In this document: positions 38,490 through 48,269 of the stretch, one piece after another | Position numbering within the stretch: the stretch's first letter is position 1 | Layout: each line of letters opens with the position of its first letter | DNA from: Sphingomonas sp. QA11 | GTDB taxonomy: Bacteria > Pseudomonadota > Alphaproteobacteria > Sphingomonadales > Sphingomonadaceae | NCBI RefSeq assembly: GCF_028473665.1 | Contig: NZ_CP098774.1 | Coordinates: 2,232,001 to 2,296,000 of the forward strand | Reading direction: 5' to 3' | Length of the DNA stretch: 64,000 nucleotides | The notes under the pieces: model-generated | What the model saw: the letters and a program-made list of their open reading frames with translations, nothing else | What the model was told of the DNA's origin: nothing | The model's database searches: none | Made by a program: the position numbers and the translations under genes

Positions 38490-39680
38490 TCACTGCAGAA
38501 GAGTAGAAATCATCGCTCGATCGGGAGCATCCGGCTTCATGTCGAGATACTTTTTCAGCGCCTCGGCGCCGGCCGGATCGCGGCTGCGCATCTGCGCAAG
38601 CCCCATGCCGCGATAGGCATCCGCATTTGTCGGATCCTGCAGAAGCGCATCGCGATAAAAGCCTATCGCCGACACCAGATCACGGGGATTTCCGCGGGCA
38701 CGGTACAATTCACCGCGAGAAAACAGAAGGTCCGCCGTCCATTGCGACCCGGCCAATTCCCCGATGAGATAGTCGGTCCCTTCAAAGTCGTTCAGCTTGA
38801 GCTGATCAGTGAGGAGCTCGAGGCGCCAGGGTACCAATGCCTCCCTGAAACGCGCGCCATCATCCTCTCCGGCCTTGCCCGTCGCGGCGGCGATGCTCCG
38901 CAAATAGGTGGCACGCTCTAGTGAGGTGGGATGGCCGGCGAAGAAAGCGACCCGGTCGTATCTGGTGCTTTGCTGCTTGCGGCCATGAGCAGTAGCGTCC
39001 GCTTCGTCCATCAGCCGATCCCAGATATCGGCGAAGCAGCGTGGATCGTAGACCGACGACTTCAGATACGCCATCGACATGAGATCGGCTTCGCGTTCCT
39101 GCTCCCGATTATAGGCATAGACCGATCCGATGGTGGACAACTGGATCGACTGATAGCTGCGAACGGAAGAGGGAGACCCATAGGTTACAGCGGCCGCGGC
39201 CCCCACTCCCGCCCATGCCACGATATCGCTCGCGGTCCGTTTGCGCTTATACCTCAACAGGCTGTGACGGAGTTCGAAATGCCCGAACTCGTGGCCAAGC
39301 ACGGCGGCAAGCTCGGCCTCGTTGCGGACCCGCAGCAGGAGCCCCGTATTGACGATCAGCGTTCCGTTGGATGCCATCGACGCGTTGAATTCAGCGTCTC
39401 GTACCACGTAGATTCGTACGCCGTTGCATCTCGCGTCCCCGACCACGCGACAAACGACGTCGTGCAGATACTGGTTGAGCTTCGCATCGTTGATGACGGC
39501 CTTCGAATCGCGAAGCGCCCGTTCTTCCTCATCCGCGACCATCCACACGCCGCGCTCATCGACACCCTGGGGCTGATAAGCACCGGTATAAGGGGGCAAG
39601 GTCGGTATGACCTCCTTGGCATCGGCCGGCAGCGCTCCGAGAATATACGTCACCGCCAACACTATGCGGAACGGGCTCAC
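38490..39680 (-). CDS. Secreted M48-family metallopeptidase with C-terminal TPR
   Basis: A 396-residue predicted periplasmic zinc endopeptidase. GTG start directly after the preceding TAG. A signal segment (FRIVLAVTYILGALPADA) is followed by the M48 domain with H130-E-F-G-H134 (LGHEFGHFELRHS) and the helix EQEREADLMSMAYL that supplies the third ligand. The C-terminal 100 residues are TPR-like (LFSRGELYRARGNPRDLVSAI, ADAYRGMGLAQMRS). The architecture matches BepA-type proteases involved in outer-membrane protein quality control. It is the middle gene of three exported proteins. Confidence 0.92.
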   Translation of the reverse strand: MSPFRIVLAVTYILGALPADAKEVIPTLPPYTGAYQPQGVDERGVWMVADEEERALRDSKAVINDAKLNQYLHDVVCRVVGDARCNGVRIYVVRDAEFNASMASNGTLIVNTGLLLRVRNEAELAAVLGHEFGHFELRHSLLRYKRKRTASDIVAWAGVGAAAAVTYGSPSSVRSYQSIQLSTIGSVYAYNREQEREADLMSMAYLKSSVYDPRCFADIWDRLMDEADATAHGRKQQSTRYDRVAFFAGHPTSLERATYLRSIAAATGKAGEDDGARFREALVPWRLELLTDQLKLNDFEGTDYLIGELAGSQWTADLLFSRGELYRARGNPRDLVSAIGFYRDALLQDPTNADAYRGMGLAQMRSRDPAGAEALKKYLDMKPDAPDRAMISTLLQ

Positions 39681-40424
39681 CTACTTCGCTGCCAATACGG
39701 GCTTGGGCGCGCTGCCCGGGAAGTCCTCGAGCAACTGCGCCACGCGCTTTTGCGCCCCTTCCGATGTTCGGACATCGCCACCCATTGCCAGGTCGGCGTT
39801 CAGCCAGACCAGATCGCCGGTGCGAAGGTCGACTAGCCCGGCAAACCCCTTGTGCTCACCAGACTTCACGGAAACATACGCCATTGCCGCAAAGAGTTGC
39901 AGAATCTTTCGACCCGTCGATCCGTATTGGTCTTCGTTATAGATGAAGAGGGCATAGTCGGCGCCAGTATCCTTGGCGATATCGGCGACACCTGGCCCCA
40001 TCGTCCATTCGAATATGCCTTTCCGCTTCTTGGTAGGAAGACGGTTTCCCACAAAGAACTGATACTGGATGACCGAATCGGCCAAGACCGAGAACAGGGC
40101 CTGATAATCTGCCATCACCTCGGCGGAACGGCCGATCGGCTCTTCGGCCAGGACCACCTCGTTACCGAGGTTCTTTTGAGCGGCAGCGAGCGCAGATTGG
40201 ATATTTTCCTTGGCTTGAGCCGTCCAATCCGCATTGGGCTCGAACATGCCGCCGGTGGATTGAGCGCCGACCTTTATAGTCGGGCGTATCAGAAGAATCT
40301 TGGCGGATTTTTCCTTGAGAACGAAGCCTTCCTTCGTTCCGGACTTTTCCTGCGCATGTGCCGGAGACAGCCCCATAGCACACAACAGAACCGCCAAAGC
40401 GGTTGCGACCACACCACGCAACAT
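39681..40424 (-). CDS. Secreted protein, possibly TolB-N/LpoB-like fold
   Basis: 247 residues from ATG 40424, which has a GGGGGG site and starts a signal peptide (VVATALAVLLCAMGLSPAHAQ); an in-frame ATG at 40445 is less favoured. The mature part has ILLIRPTIKVGAQSTGG as first strand and later DTGADYALFIYNEDQYG and GLVDLRTGDLVWLNADL. The sequence 'GADY...DLRTGDLVW' resembles the anticodon-like fold shared by TolB-N, CsgG and LpoB proteins, but this is an inference. First gene of the M48 cluster; the peptidase start abuts its stop. Confidence 0.75.
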   Translation of the reverse strand: MLRGVVATALAVLLCAMGLSPAHAQEKSGTKEGFVLKEKSAKILLIRPTIKVGAQSTGGMFEPNADWTAQAKENIQSALAAAQKNLGNEVVLAEEPIGRSAEVMADYQALFSVLADSVIQYQFFVGNRLPTKKRKGIFEWTMGPGVADIAKDTGADYALFIYNEDQYGSTGRKILQLFAAMAYVSVKSGEHKGFAGLVDLRTGDLVWLNADLAMGGDVRTSEGAQKRVAQLLEDFPGSAPKPVLAAK

Positions 40425-40546
40425 TGCATCCCCCCGGTGCCGCATTCGCCCCCGAATTACGGCTAGAGGTATTTTCCATATCGTCCTGGGCGAAGCAAGG
40501 CTATAAATATAGCCACACTACTCCACGATAGAAGAAAGTATCCCGA

Positions 40547-42022
40547 TCAGCCCAGCGCCTTCTTCAGCAGATCGTTGACCACCCCGGGATTGGCCTTGCC
40601 GGCCATCGCCTTCATCGTCTGGCCGACGAAGAAGCCGAACAGCTTGTCCTTGCCCGAACGGTACTCGGCCACCTTATCCTCGTTAGCAGCCATCACCTCG
40701 GCAATGACCTTTTCGATCGCGCCCGTGTCGCTGGTTTGCTTGAGCCCGCGTTCCTCGACCACGACTCCCGCGCCCTGCCCCGTTTCGAGCATGATCTCGA
40801 ACACCTGCTTGGCCAGCGTGCCTGACAACGTGCCGTCGGCGACGAGGCCGAGCAGTTCGGCCGCCTGGGTCGGGCTGACCGGCGATTCCTCGATACCCTT
40901 GCCGATCCGGTTGAGCGCACCGAACAGTTCAGACGTCACCCAGTTCGCGCCGGCGACCGGCTTCGCGCCGGCATCGAGCAACGTATCGAACCAGCGCGCG
41001 GCCTCGACCTCGGCGGTCAGCACCGCGGCATTGTACGGCGTGATACCCAGCGACTCATAGCGGCGGCGCTTGGCGTCGGGCAGTTCCGGCAGGCTCGCGC
41101 GGCATTCCTCCAGAAACGCATCGTCGAGTTCGAGCGGCAGCAAGTCGGGGTCAGGGAAATAGCGATAGTCGTGCGCATCCTCCTTGGAGCGCATCGACCG
41201 AGTCTCGTTCCTGTCGGGATCGTAGAGCCGCGTTTCCTGGACAATCCGTTCGCCAGCCTCAAGCGCCGTGACCTGGCGAAGCGCTTCCTGCTCGACCACC
41301 GCCATCACGAAACGGACCGAGTTGACGTTCTTCGTCTCGGTCCGCGTACCGAGCGGGTCGCCGGGCTTGCGCACGCTGACGTTCACGTCGGCGCGCATCG
41401 AGCCTTCCTCCATATTGCCGTCGCACGAGCCGACATAGCGCAGGATCGACCTGAGCTTGCGCAGATACGCTCCCGCTTCGGCCGGCGATGTCATGTCGGG
41501 GCGACTGACGATTTCCATCAATGCCACGCCAGAGCGGTTGAGATCGACATAGCTCTGAGTCGGATGCTGGTCGTGCATCAGCTTGCCGGCATCCTGCTCG
41601 ACATGGATTCGCTCGACGCCGATTTCCTTGGTCGCTGCGTCGGGATCCTTCTCGTCAAGGCTGATCGCGATTTTCCCCTCGCCCACCAGCGGGTGATAGA
41701 GCTGGCTGATCTGATAGCCCTGCGGCAGATCGGCGTAGAAATAATTCTTGCGGTCGAACCGCGACCATTTGTTGATCGCGGCATCGATCGCCATGCCGGT
41801 GCGCACTGCCTGGCGGATGCACTCGCGGTTCGGCACCGGCAGCATGCCCGGCATTGCCGCATCGACCAGCGACACCTGCGTGTTGGGCTCGGCGCCGAAT
41901 GCGGTCGCCGCGCCCGAGAAGAGCTTGGCGTTGGAGGTTACCTGGGCATGGACTTCGAGGCCGATCACGACCTCCCAGTCGCCGGTGGCGCCACGGATGC
42001 GGTAGGTGTCTGCTTCAGCCAT
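40547..42022 (-). CDS. gatB: Asp/Glu-tRNA amidotransferase subunit B
   Basis: Kinase/tRNA-binding subunit of GatCAB, which amidates Glu-tRNA(Gln) and Asp-tRNA(Asn); 491 residues, the standard length. It starts [20 protein letters not shown] with the family signature, includes [15 protein letters not shown] and the zinc-dependent cradle region, and ends with the YqeY-like helical tail. Its start codon overlaps the vapC stop by eight bases, so expression of gatB is probably translationally linked to the toxin gene. The rest of the operon (gatC, gatA) is upstream. Confidence 0.97.
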   Translation of the reverse strand: MAEADTYRIRGATGDWEVVIGLEVHAQVTSNAKLFSGAATAFGAEPNTQVSLVDAAMPGMLPVPNRECIRQAVRTGMAIDAAINKWSRFDRKNYFYADLPQGYQISQLYHPLVGEGKIAISLDEKDPDAATKEIGVERIHVEQDAGKLMHDQHPTQSYVDLNRSGVALMEIVSRPDMTSPAEAGAYLRKLRSILRYVGSCDGNMEEGSMRADVNVSVRKPGDPLGTRTETKNVNSVRFVMAVVEQEALRQVTALEAGERIVQETRLYDPDRNETRSMRSKEDAHDYRYFPDPDLLPLELDDAFLEECRASLPELPDAKRRRYESLGITPYNAAVLTAEVEAARWFDTLLDAGAKPVAGANWVTSELFGALNRIGKGIEESPVSPTQAAELLGLVADGTLSGTLAKQVFEIMLETGQGAGVVVEERGLKQTSDTGAIEKVIAEVMAANEDKVAEYRSGKDKLFGFFVGQTMKAMAGKANPGVVNDLLKKALG

Positions 42023-42428
42023 TGTCAGTCTCGGGTGTGATGAGGGTGAGTTCGGGAAAATAGGAAACGAAGCGTTGCCTGTCGCGCGTCAGGAGCCGCG
42101 CGCCAAGTGCAGAAGCATGCGCGCCGATGAGAAAGTCCGCCAGGATGGATCGCTGCTGCCCGCCGGACCGGCGATAAAGTTTGTGCGCCGCCCCTGCACG
42201 AAAGGCAGCCGCGGCGGGAATCTCCATCAATTCAATCCGCACGTCTTCAAAATAGCACAGCCCTTCCTCCAGATCGCCGAAATGCCCCGCGCACTCGGCG
42301 AGGACGACCAGGTTCGCCATCAATTTGTCCGCTGCGACCCCTTTCAAAATCTCACCACGCGACCACTCAGACCAGGCCGAGTTCTCTTCAAGCAGGTCAA
42401 TGACGACATTGCTGTCAACGAAAATCAT
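42015..42428 (-). CDS. vapC: PIN-domain ribonuclease toxin of VapBC type
   Basis: A 137-residue PIN-domain RNase, toxin of a type II module. It has the acidic quartet of active VapC: D5 in MIFVDSN, E45 in [10 protein letters not shown]98 in [11 protein letters not shown] and D116 in LLTRDRQRF. Its ATG overlaps the antitoxin stop by four bases (ATGA), and its stop overlaps the gatB start by eight. Known VapC enzymes cleave specific tRNAs or rRNA. It sits inside an operon for tRNA-dependent amino acid synthesis. Confidence 0.9.
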   Translation of the reverse strand: MIFVDSNVVIDLLEENSAWSEWSRGEILKGVAADKLMANLVVLAECAGHFGDLEEGLCYFEDVRIELMEIPAAAAFRAGAAHKLYRRSGGQQRSILADFLIGAHASALGARLLTRDRQRFVSYFPELTLITPETDNG

Positions 42429-42718
42429 GCGTCGTGCAAAGGATCGGGCACGGGTTCACGAACCTCCGCCATATAGGCATCCGTGTCCTGCCCGGTCTGC
42501 AGATGTTTGTACTTCTCGCGGACACGATCCAGGTTCACCAAAGCAGCCTGATATCTTTTGTCGTAGTCGTCGGGCCGCACGCCCTTGCGGATGATCGCCT
42601 CACCCTCCTTGTTCCAGTCGAATTCGACTGGTTCGCCCGGTTTGAGCCCGAGCGCATCGCGAACGTCCTTCGGGATCGTCACCTGGCCCTTGACGGTGAG
42701 GTTGCTCTGCTTGCTCAT
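42425..42718 (-). CDS. vapB: AbrB/SpoVT-type antitoxin of VapBC module
   Basis: A 97-residue antitoxin. The N-terminal 45 residues form a swapped-hairpin DNA-binding domain (LTVKGQVTIPKDVRDALGLK, KPGEPVEF), and the C-terminal half is charged and probably wraps the PIN toxin. It is located between gatA and vapC, preceded by a perfect 8-7-8 palindrome that is almost certainly its operator. Confidence 0.9.
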   Translation of the reverse strand: MSKQSNLTVKGQVTIPKDVRDALGLKPGEPVEFDWNKEGEAIIRKGVRPDDYDKRYQAALVNLDRVREKYKHLQTGQDTDAYMAEVREPVPDPLHDA

Positions 42719-42725
42719 GCGCGAA

Positions 42726-42748
42726 GTATTACCCTTTTCCGGTAATAC
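42726..42748 (-). promoter_or_regulatory. Palindromic operator before vapB
   Basis: GTATTACC and its exact complement GGTAATAC, separated by seven bases, starting seven bases upstream of the vapB start and ending three bases short of the gatA stop codon. GTATTAC-type dyads are typical targets of AbrB-fold antitoxins, so autorepression by VapB or VapBC is likely. Confidence 0.7.
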
Positions 42749-42751
42749 CGT

Positions 42752-44236
42752 CTACCACCACGCCTCCGGCCGCGCGACGAAACCCGCGCGCTCTTCCAGC
42801 GCGAGGCCCGCATTCAGCACGCCTTGTTCGTCAAGCGGCTTGCCGATGATCTGCAGGCCGAGCGGAAGACCCGCCTTGTCGAGGCCGCCCGGCACCGACA
42901 TCGCCGGTAAGCCCGCGAGCGAGCTCGGCACGGTGAAGACGTCGTTCAGGTACATCGCGATCGGATCGGCGCTCTTCTCGCCCAGCGCGAACGCGGCGGA
43001 CGGCGCCGTCGGCGTGAGCAACAGGTCGCAGCTTTCCCAGGCCCGCTCGAAATCACGCGCGATCAGGGTACGGACCTTCTGCGCCTGCGTATAATAGGCG
43101 TCGTAGAAGCCGGCCGAGAGCACATAGGTGCCGATCATGATCCGGCGCTTCACCTCGTCGCCGAAACCGGCGGCGCGAGTCGCGGCGTACATGTCCTGCA
43201 GGTTCGCGCCATCGGGCAGGTCGCGCAGGCCGTATCGCACGCCGTCATACCGGGCGAGGTTCGACGAGGCTTCAGCCGGCGCGATGATGTAGTACGCCGG
43301 CAGCGCATATTTGGTGTGCGGCAGCGAGACCTCGACGATCTCGGCGCCCGCATCCCGTGCCCAGTCGATGCCCTGCTGCCACAAGGCCTCGATCTCGGCC
43401 GGCATATTGTCGACACGATATTCTTTCGGGATGCCGATGCGCTTGCCGGCTAGGCTGCCGGACAGGCCCGCCTCCCATTTCGGCACTGCCAGATCGAGCG
43501 AGGTCGAATCCTTCGGGTCGAAGCCGGCCATCGCCTCAAGCATGATCGCGCAGTCGCGCACGTCGCGTGCCATCGGCCCGGCTTGGTCGAGCGAGGAGGC
43601 GAACGCCACCACGCCCCAGCGCGAGCAGCGGCCATAGGTCGGCTTGATGCCCGCAATGCCGGTAAAGGCGGCTGGCTGGCGGATCGAACCGCCCGTGTCG
43701 GTGCCGGTCGCCGCCGGGCACAGCCGTGCCGCGATCGCCGCCGAGCTGCCGCCCGAGGACCCGCCCGGCGCGAGCGGTGCGTTGCCGCCGTCTGCCCGCC
43801 GCCACGGCGAGATCACATTACCGAAATGGCTGGTCTCGTTGGACGAGCCCATCGCGAACTGGTCCATGTTGAGCTTGCCCAGCATGCCGGCGCCCGCGTC
43901 CCACAGCTTGCCGGAGACGGTTGACTCATATGGTGGCGTGAAGCCCTCAAGAATATGGCTCGCCGCGGTCGAGGCCACGCCCTTGGTGCAGAACAGGTCC
44001 TTCATGCCGATCGGCACGCCGGCCAGCGGCTTGAGCGTCTCGCCCACCGCCCGCGCCGCATCGGCCGCGTCGGCCGCGGCAATGGCGTGATCGGGGGTTT
44101 CAACCAGAAAGGCGTTGAGCGTCTTGGCCTTGCTCACCTTGACGATGAAGGCGTCCGCGACGTCGCGCGCCGAGAAGGCACCCGAACGCACGCCATCGCG
44201 GATGGCGGCAACGCCCAGATCGGTCAGCTCGGTCAT
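42752..44236 (-). CDS. gatA: Asp/Glu-tRNA amidotransferase subunit A
   Basis: Glutaminase/amidase subunit of GatCAB, 494 residues. The amidase signature region holds the Ser-cisSer-Lys catalytic set: [10 protein letters not shown] carries the Lys, and [18 protein letters not shown] carries the Ser pair. It is preceded by gatC and followed by the vapBC module, then gatB. The order gatC-gatA-gatB is normal and only the insertion is unusual. Confidence 0.97.
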   Translation of the reverse strand: MTELTDLGVAAIRDGVRSGAFSARDVADAFIVKVSKAKTLNAFLVETPDHAIAAADAADAARAVGETLKPLAGVPIGMKDLFCTKGVASTAASHILEGFTPPYESTVSGKLWDAGAGMLGKLNMDQFAMGSSNETSHFGNVISPWRRADGGNAPLAPGGSSGGSSAAIAARLCPAATGTDTGGSIRQPAAFTGIAGIKPTYGRCSRWGVVAFASSLDQAGPMARDVRDCAIMLEAMAGFDPKDSTSLDLAVPKWEAGLSGSLAGKRIGIPKEYRVDNMPAEIEALWQQGIDWARDAGAEIVEVSLPHTKYALPAYYIIAPAEASSNLARYDGVRYGLRDLPDGANLQDMYAATRAAGFGDEVKRRIMIGTYVLSAGFYDAYYTQAQKVRTLIARDFERAWESCDLLLTPTAPSAAFALGEKSADPIAMYLNDVFTVPSSLAGLPAMSVPGGLDKAGLPLGLQIIGKPLDEQGVLNAGLALEERAGFVARPEAWW

Positions 44237-44251
44237 GCTTTTGATTCCTGG

Positions 44252-44271
44252 ATCCCGGCCTGCGCCGGGAT
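44252..44271. repeat. Short palindrome between gatC and gatA
   Basis: ATCCCGGC and its complement GCCGGGAT with a four-base loop, in the 58-base gap between the two genes. Palindromes of this type (CCCGGC-N-GCCGGG) are dispersed in sphingomonad genomes and resemble REP elements. Confidence 0.5.
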
Positions 44272-44294
44272 GATCGAATGCTGCCGTGCGATCA

Positions 44295-44582
44295 TCATTC
44301 GATCACCTTCGGCACGGCGAAGAAGCCATGCTCCGCCTGGGGCGCGTTGGAGAGCACCGCATCGCGCACATTGCCGTCGGTGACGACATCGTCGCGCAGG
44401 CGCAGATGGTTCGGGATCACGGCGGTCATCGGCTCGACGCCGGTCACGTCGACCTCGCCGAGTTGCTCGATCCAGCCCATGATGTTGTCGAGCTCCGGCG
44501 CGATGCGCGCGGCCTCGTCCTCGGTGATCGCGATGCGGGCAAGGCTCGCGATCTTCTTCACGGTTGCGATATCGACTGACAT
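44295..44582 (-). CDS. gatC: Asp/Glu-tRNA amidotransferase subunit C
   Basis: Small helical subunit (95 residues) that clamps GatA to GatB. The typical start [19 protein letters not shown] and the loop [16 protein letters not shown] are present, followed by the C-terminal extended segment [10 protein letters not shown]. It is the first gene of the gatCAB operon. Confidence 0.96.
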   Translation of the reverse strand: MSVDIATVKKIASLARIAITEDEAARIAPELDNIMGWIEQLGEVDVTGVEPMTAVIPNHLRLRDDVVTDGNVRDAVLSNAPQAEHGFFAVPKVIE

Positions 44583-44620
44583 GGCCGCGCGGCTAGCAGA
44601 GCGCGGCCACGACGCGCAAC

Positions 44621-46414
44621 CTATTCGAAGGGTTCGCCCACCGGAACGCCGCCAATGAACACTCTGCGGCTCGGCACGGTGCGTATCTCCACCTTACCGT
44701 CAGCCAGCCCCGATTTGAGCGCGGCGCGGCCAGCCGCGTCAGGGCGTGCCTTGTCGCCATCAACGACCAGGCGCCACGTATCACCCTTGCGCGCGTACCG
44801 GATCACGCATCGCGAACCCATCGCGAGCCCTGGCAATGTCATATCGCGCGAAGACGGATCCCGCGCCGCGCCCTCGACACAGTCATCCTTTATCAAGACA
44901 GCCGCCACGGCACCCGGCGAGTAAAGCATGGTGCATTTGCTTTCCCCACAAGCACTCCAATCGGTCAGAAGCGTCCTCAACCCTTCCGGCACGGCAGTCC
45001 CAGCGGGTAGCACGCGAAGGCGTCTGGCGAGATCGTTTGCCACCTTCCGGGTCCTGTCGATATCCTCGACACCGTACCGGCTGTCTGCCTTCATCGCCTG
45101 TTTCGCCCGATCGGCAATGTCACTGTTCTTCGACGCCGCCAGTCGCTTCACGGCGGCCTTGCCCGGATCACCGAAATCGAAGCCGAGCGCCGCCCAGTCG
45201 AACTTGTCGGGCGCGATCCTGCCCGATTCGAGCCTTGCGACTTGATCCCAGGTCGAGATGGCATTGAAACTCAGGATCGGCGTGGCGAGGAACAACGCGA
45301 CCGCCGCAACGATGAACGCCATGCGCAGGTTCGCCGGGCGAACCCTCGCCGCCCAGCCGTTCCGCCCGAGCCCGAGCGCCATCAGATACGCCACGCCATA
45401 GACCGTCGCGAGCATCACGAAAACCAGCGCCCAGAGCCGATCCGGCGTGAAGCCATATTGCGCGATGCGAAGGCCGGTCGCGATCGCAGCGATCACGCAG
45501 AGCGGCAGCATCGCCAGCCCGAGCGCCATCGCGCCCCAGCGCAGCAGCGGGTTGGTCGCTTCCTCGTCCTCGCCATTGCCGATCACCGCATTGGCCAGGA
45601 TCAGCGCGCCGATCACGCATCCAAGCAGGATCGGGGTGGTCGACTTGGTCGCTTCCCAGAGAGCGCCGAGCCCGGTGAACGGCAAGGCGACAAGGAACAG
45701 CAGCAGCCCGGCACCGAGTACCGGCGCAAGCACCGCCAGCACGGCCGTCACCACGTGCTGGAGTAGCCGCACGATGCGGTCGCGCTCGCGGAACAGTCCA
45801 AGCGCGCTGCCGAATGCCGCCCCTGCCAGTCCAGCCGCAAACCAGTCACGCCGGAGCATTTCCCGAATGACATGCAGGCCGATCAGGTCGAACAGCGCGG
45901 CCAGCAGCCAGGCGAGCGCGAAAACAATCCCGACGAAAATCCAGCACGCGAACCAGAGGACGACATTGGTCCAGGCATGGGCGTGGACCTCGCGATAGGG
46001 AAAATGCCACCCGCCCTCGTCACGCGCCGTCTGGAACAGGGGTACCGCGATCGCGATCGAGAGGAACAGGCTGGCATAGCGCCAGTCACCGACATCGCTC
46101 CAGCCGGACTGTCCCCCATTCCAGTAATAGACGAGGGCCGCCACCGCGCCGGCCAGCAACGCGAAGCCCGCCGCCCAGAGCAGCCTTATCCGTTCCGCGC
46201 CGAAACCGAACGCCATCGCGCCGGTGCCGATTCCCACCGACAGGGCAATCCGCCAGCTTTCGAGCGGCACATAGGAACGACCATAGCCGAATCCGCGATC
46301 GACCAGTTGCTGGATCGCGATCGCGGCGACCCCGCCGAGCGCCGCGAGAAATACCGGCCGCAGGCGCCACGCCGAATGCGCGCGCTCCCCGGCTTCCTGC
46401 TCCGGATCCGGCAT
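44621..46414 (-). CDS. DUF4153 multi-pass membrane protein
   Basis: A 597-residue protein with about eleven hydrophobic segments in the first 430 residues, followed by a soluble C-terminal domain of about 180 residues. The segment arrangement and length match DUF4153, a family of unknown function found in many bacteria. The soluble part has Cys-containing strands ([14 protein letters not shown]) and ends [13 protein letters not shown]. It is upstream of gatC on the same strand (38-base gap), so it may be co-transcribed. Confidence 0.85.
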   Translation of the reverse strand: MPDPEQEAGERAHSAWRLRPVFLAALGGVAAIAIQQLVDRGFGYGRSYVPLESWRIALSVGIGTGAMAFGFGAERIRLLWAAGFALLAGAVAALVYYWNGGQSGWSDVGDWRYASLFLSIAIAVPLFQTARDEGGWHFPYREVHAHAWTNVVLWFACWIFVGIVFALAWLLAALFDLIGLHVIREMLRRDWFAAGLAGAAFGSALGLFRERDRIVRLLQHVVTAVLAVLAPVLGAGLLLFLVALPFTGLGALWEATKSTTPILLGCVIGALILANAVIGNGEDEEATNPLLRWGAMALGLAMLPLCVIAAIATGLRIAQYGFTPDRLWALVFVMLATVYGVAYLMALGLGRNGWAARVRPANLRMAFIVAAVALFLATPILSFNAISTWDQVARLESGRIAPDKFDWAALGFDFGDPGKAAVKRLAASKNSDIADRAKQAMKADSRYGVEDIDRTRKVANDLARRLRVLPAGTAVPEGLRTLLTDWSACGESKCTMLYSPGAVAAVLIKDDCVEGAARDPSSRDMTLPGLAMGSRCVIRYARKGDTWRLVVDGDKARPDAAGRAALKSGLADGKVEIRTVPSRRVFIGGVPVGEPFE

Positions 46415-46635
46415 CGACTATCCCCTCTCACCTTCACATGGAAACATGGCCACCCCTGCCGGAGGTCGGCGGCGCACCCGCCCGTCGCGATCTGCCCGAT
46501 CGACATCACGCACCCTTCCCGTCCGGATTGAGCGCGGGACCGAAGCCGATTGCAAGCGCCGCGTTCCTGTTGCACGGAATCCGCCAATGGCTGCCGCGGC
46601 CTTCGCGTCGCCGACCATTCTGGAGAACAGAGGCC

Positions 46636-47742
46636 TTGGCCCGGAAATTCCTCTACGCCTTCGCCGTCCTGATCATGCTGGTGGTCGCCGCCGGCTTTGT
46701 CTTCGCCCTGTTCGGCGCGCAACTGATCCGCTGGTCGAAAATCCCCACCGCCCCCTTCGAGGTACAGGCGCCGGTCAAGGCCCAGGCCTATGCCGATCCC
46801 GGGATGTGGATCGCGCGGCCCGACCGCCCGGGCAACCCGGCGCTCTGGACGCCTGCCGGCTACAAGCCCGCAACCGCGACGGATGCAGCGATCTTCTTCA
46901 TCCACCCGACCTCCTACATGAACGGCGCGCATTGGAACGCCCCGCTCGACGATCCCGAGGCGAACGCGGTCGCCGACCTGTTCCTGCGCGCCCAGGCCAG
47001 CGCCTTCAACGAATCCGGCGCAATCTGGGCACCGCGCTACCGCCAGGCGACGTTCGGCGCCTTCCTGACCAACAAGCCGGAAGCGGGGAAGGCGCTCGAC
47101 CTTGCCTATGGCGATGTCACGACCGCCTTCGACCAGTTCCTGAAGGAGGCCGGCGACCGCCCGATCATCCTCGCCGGGCACAGCCAGGGCGCGTTCCACC
47201 TGAGCCGCCTGCTGCGCGACCGCATCGCCGGCACCCCGCTCGCGAAGCGGATCGTGGCCGCCTATGTCGTCGGCTGGCCCGTCTCGAGGACAGCCGACCT
47301 GCCGGGCATGGGCCTGCCCGAATGCGCGACGGCCGATCAGTCGGGATGTATCCTTTCCTGGCTCAGCTTCGCCGAACCCGCCGATCCGTCGCTGATCTTC
47401 GAGACGTTCGACGCGACCTCAGGCCTGACCGGGGCGCCCCGCAAGGACACCGCCATCATCTGCACCAATCCGATCACCGGCACCGCCAATGCCGACGCGC
47501 CCGCGACCGCCAATCTCGGCACGCTGATCCCGGCCAAGGACCTCGGCAGCGCGACGATAGAGCCGGGCCGTGTTCCCGCGCGGTGCGAGGGGCGCGGCCT
47601 GCTGATGATCGGGACGCCGCCCGATCTCGGCAATTATGTGCTGCCCGGCAATAACTACCATGTCTATGATTACAGCCTGTTCTGGGCGAATGTCCGCGCC
47701 GATGCCGCGCGGCGCCTGGCTGCGTTCAGGGGCGTGAAATGA
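46636..47742 (+). CDS. DUF3089 alpha/beta-hydrolase-like protein
   Basis: 368 residues from a TTG start (46636) preceded by GGAGAACAGAGG; earlier in-frame sequence is not protein-like. One N-terminal transmembrane anchor ([21 protein letters not shown]) places the rest in the periplasm. DUF3089 features are [20 protein letters not shown], the nucleophile elbow [16 protein letters not shown], and the C-terminal [11 protein letters not shown] with the likely catalytic His. It is probably a lipase/esterase-like enzyme of unknown substrate. Its stop overlaps the ruvX start. Confidence 0.88.
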   Translation: MARKFLYAFAVLIMLVVAAGFVFALFGAQLIRWSKIPTAPFEVQAPVKAQAYADPGMWIARPDRPGNPALWTPAGYKPATATDAAIFFIHPTSYMNGAHWNAPLDDPEANAVADLFLRAQASAFNESGAIWAPRYRQATFGAFLTNKPEAGKALDLAYGDVTTAFDQFLKEAGDRPIILAGHSQGAFHLSRLLRDRIAGTPLAKRIVAAYVVGWPVSRTADLPGMGLPECATADQSGCILSWLSFAEPADPSLIFETFDATSGLTGAPRKDTAIICTNPITGTANADAPATANLGTLIPAKDLGSATIEPGRVPARCEGRGLLMIGTPPDLGNYVLPGNNYHVYDYSLFWANVRADAARRLAAFRGVK

Positions 47743-48203
47743 TCACCACCGACCGCGCCGTCTTCGGCAATGCCCTGCCCGGTGGCGGCCGCCTGATCGG
47801 GCTCGACGTCGGCACCAAGACGATCGGGACGGCGCTGTGCGACGCGGGCTGGAGCTTCGCCAGCCCTGCCCTGCTGATCCGCCGCACCAAGTTCCAGAAG
47901 GACAAGGCAGCGCTCGCGACACTGATCGCCGAACAGCAGGTGAAGGGCATCGTCATCGGCCTGCCGCTCAACCTGACCGACGGCCGCGAGAGCCCGCGCA
48001 GCCAGTCAAGCCGCGCCTTCGCCCGCAACATGGAGGATCTCGGCCTGCCGATCTTCCTTCAGGACGAACGCTGGTCGACCCAGGCCGTGACGCGCACGCT
48101 CATCGAGCAGGACGTGAGCCGCGCCAAGCGCGCCGAACGGGTCGACAAGATGGCCGCCGCCTACATCCTCCAGGGGGCGATCGATGCACTGGTGAGCGGT
48201 TAG
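47739..48203 (+). CDS. ruvX: Putative pre-16S rRNA nuclease / Holliday junction resolvase-like
   Basis: A 154-residue YqgF/RuvX-family nuclease with an RNase H-like fold, implicated in 16S rRNA 5'-end maturation. It shows the first Asp strand [15 protein letters not shown], the [18 protein letters not shown] motif, [12 protein letters not shown] with the second acid, and the third acid in [14 protein letters not shown]. Its ATG overlaps the upstream stop by four bases. Confidence 0.93.
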   Translation: MITTDRAVFGNALPGGGRLIGLDVGTKTIGTALCDAGWSFASPALLIRRTKFQKDKAALATLIAEQQVKGIVIGLPLNLTDGRESPRSQSSRAFARNMEDLGLPIFLQDERWSTQAVTRTLIEQDVSRAKRAERVDKMAAAYILQGAIDALVSG

Positions 48204-48269
48204 AATATCTCGCAAGGACAACGCGAAAATCGGGTTGCGGTTCGGCGGGCCTCCGCCATACTGACAAAC

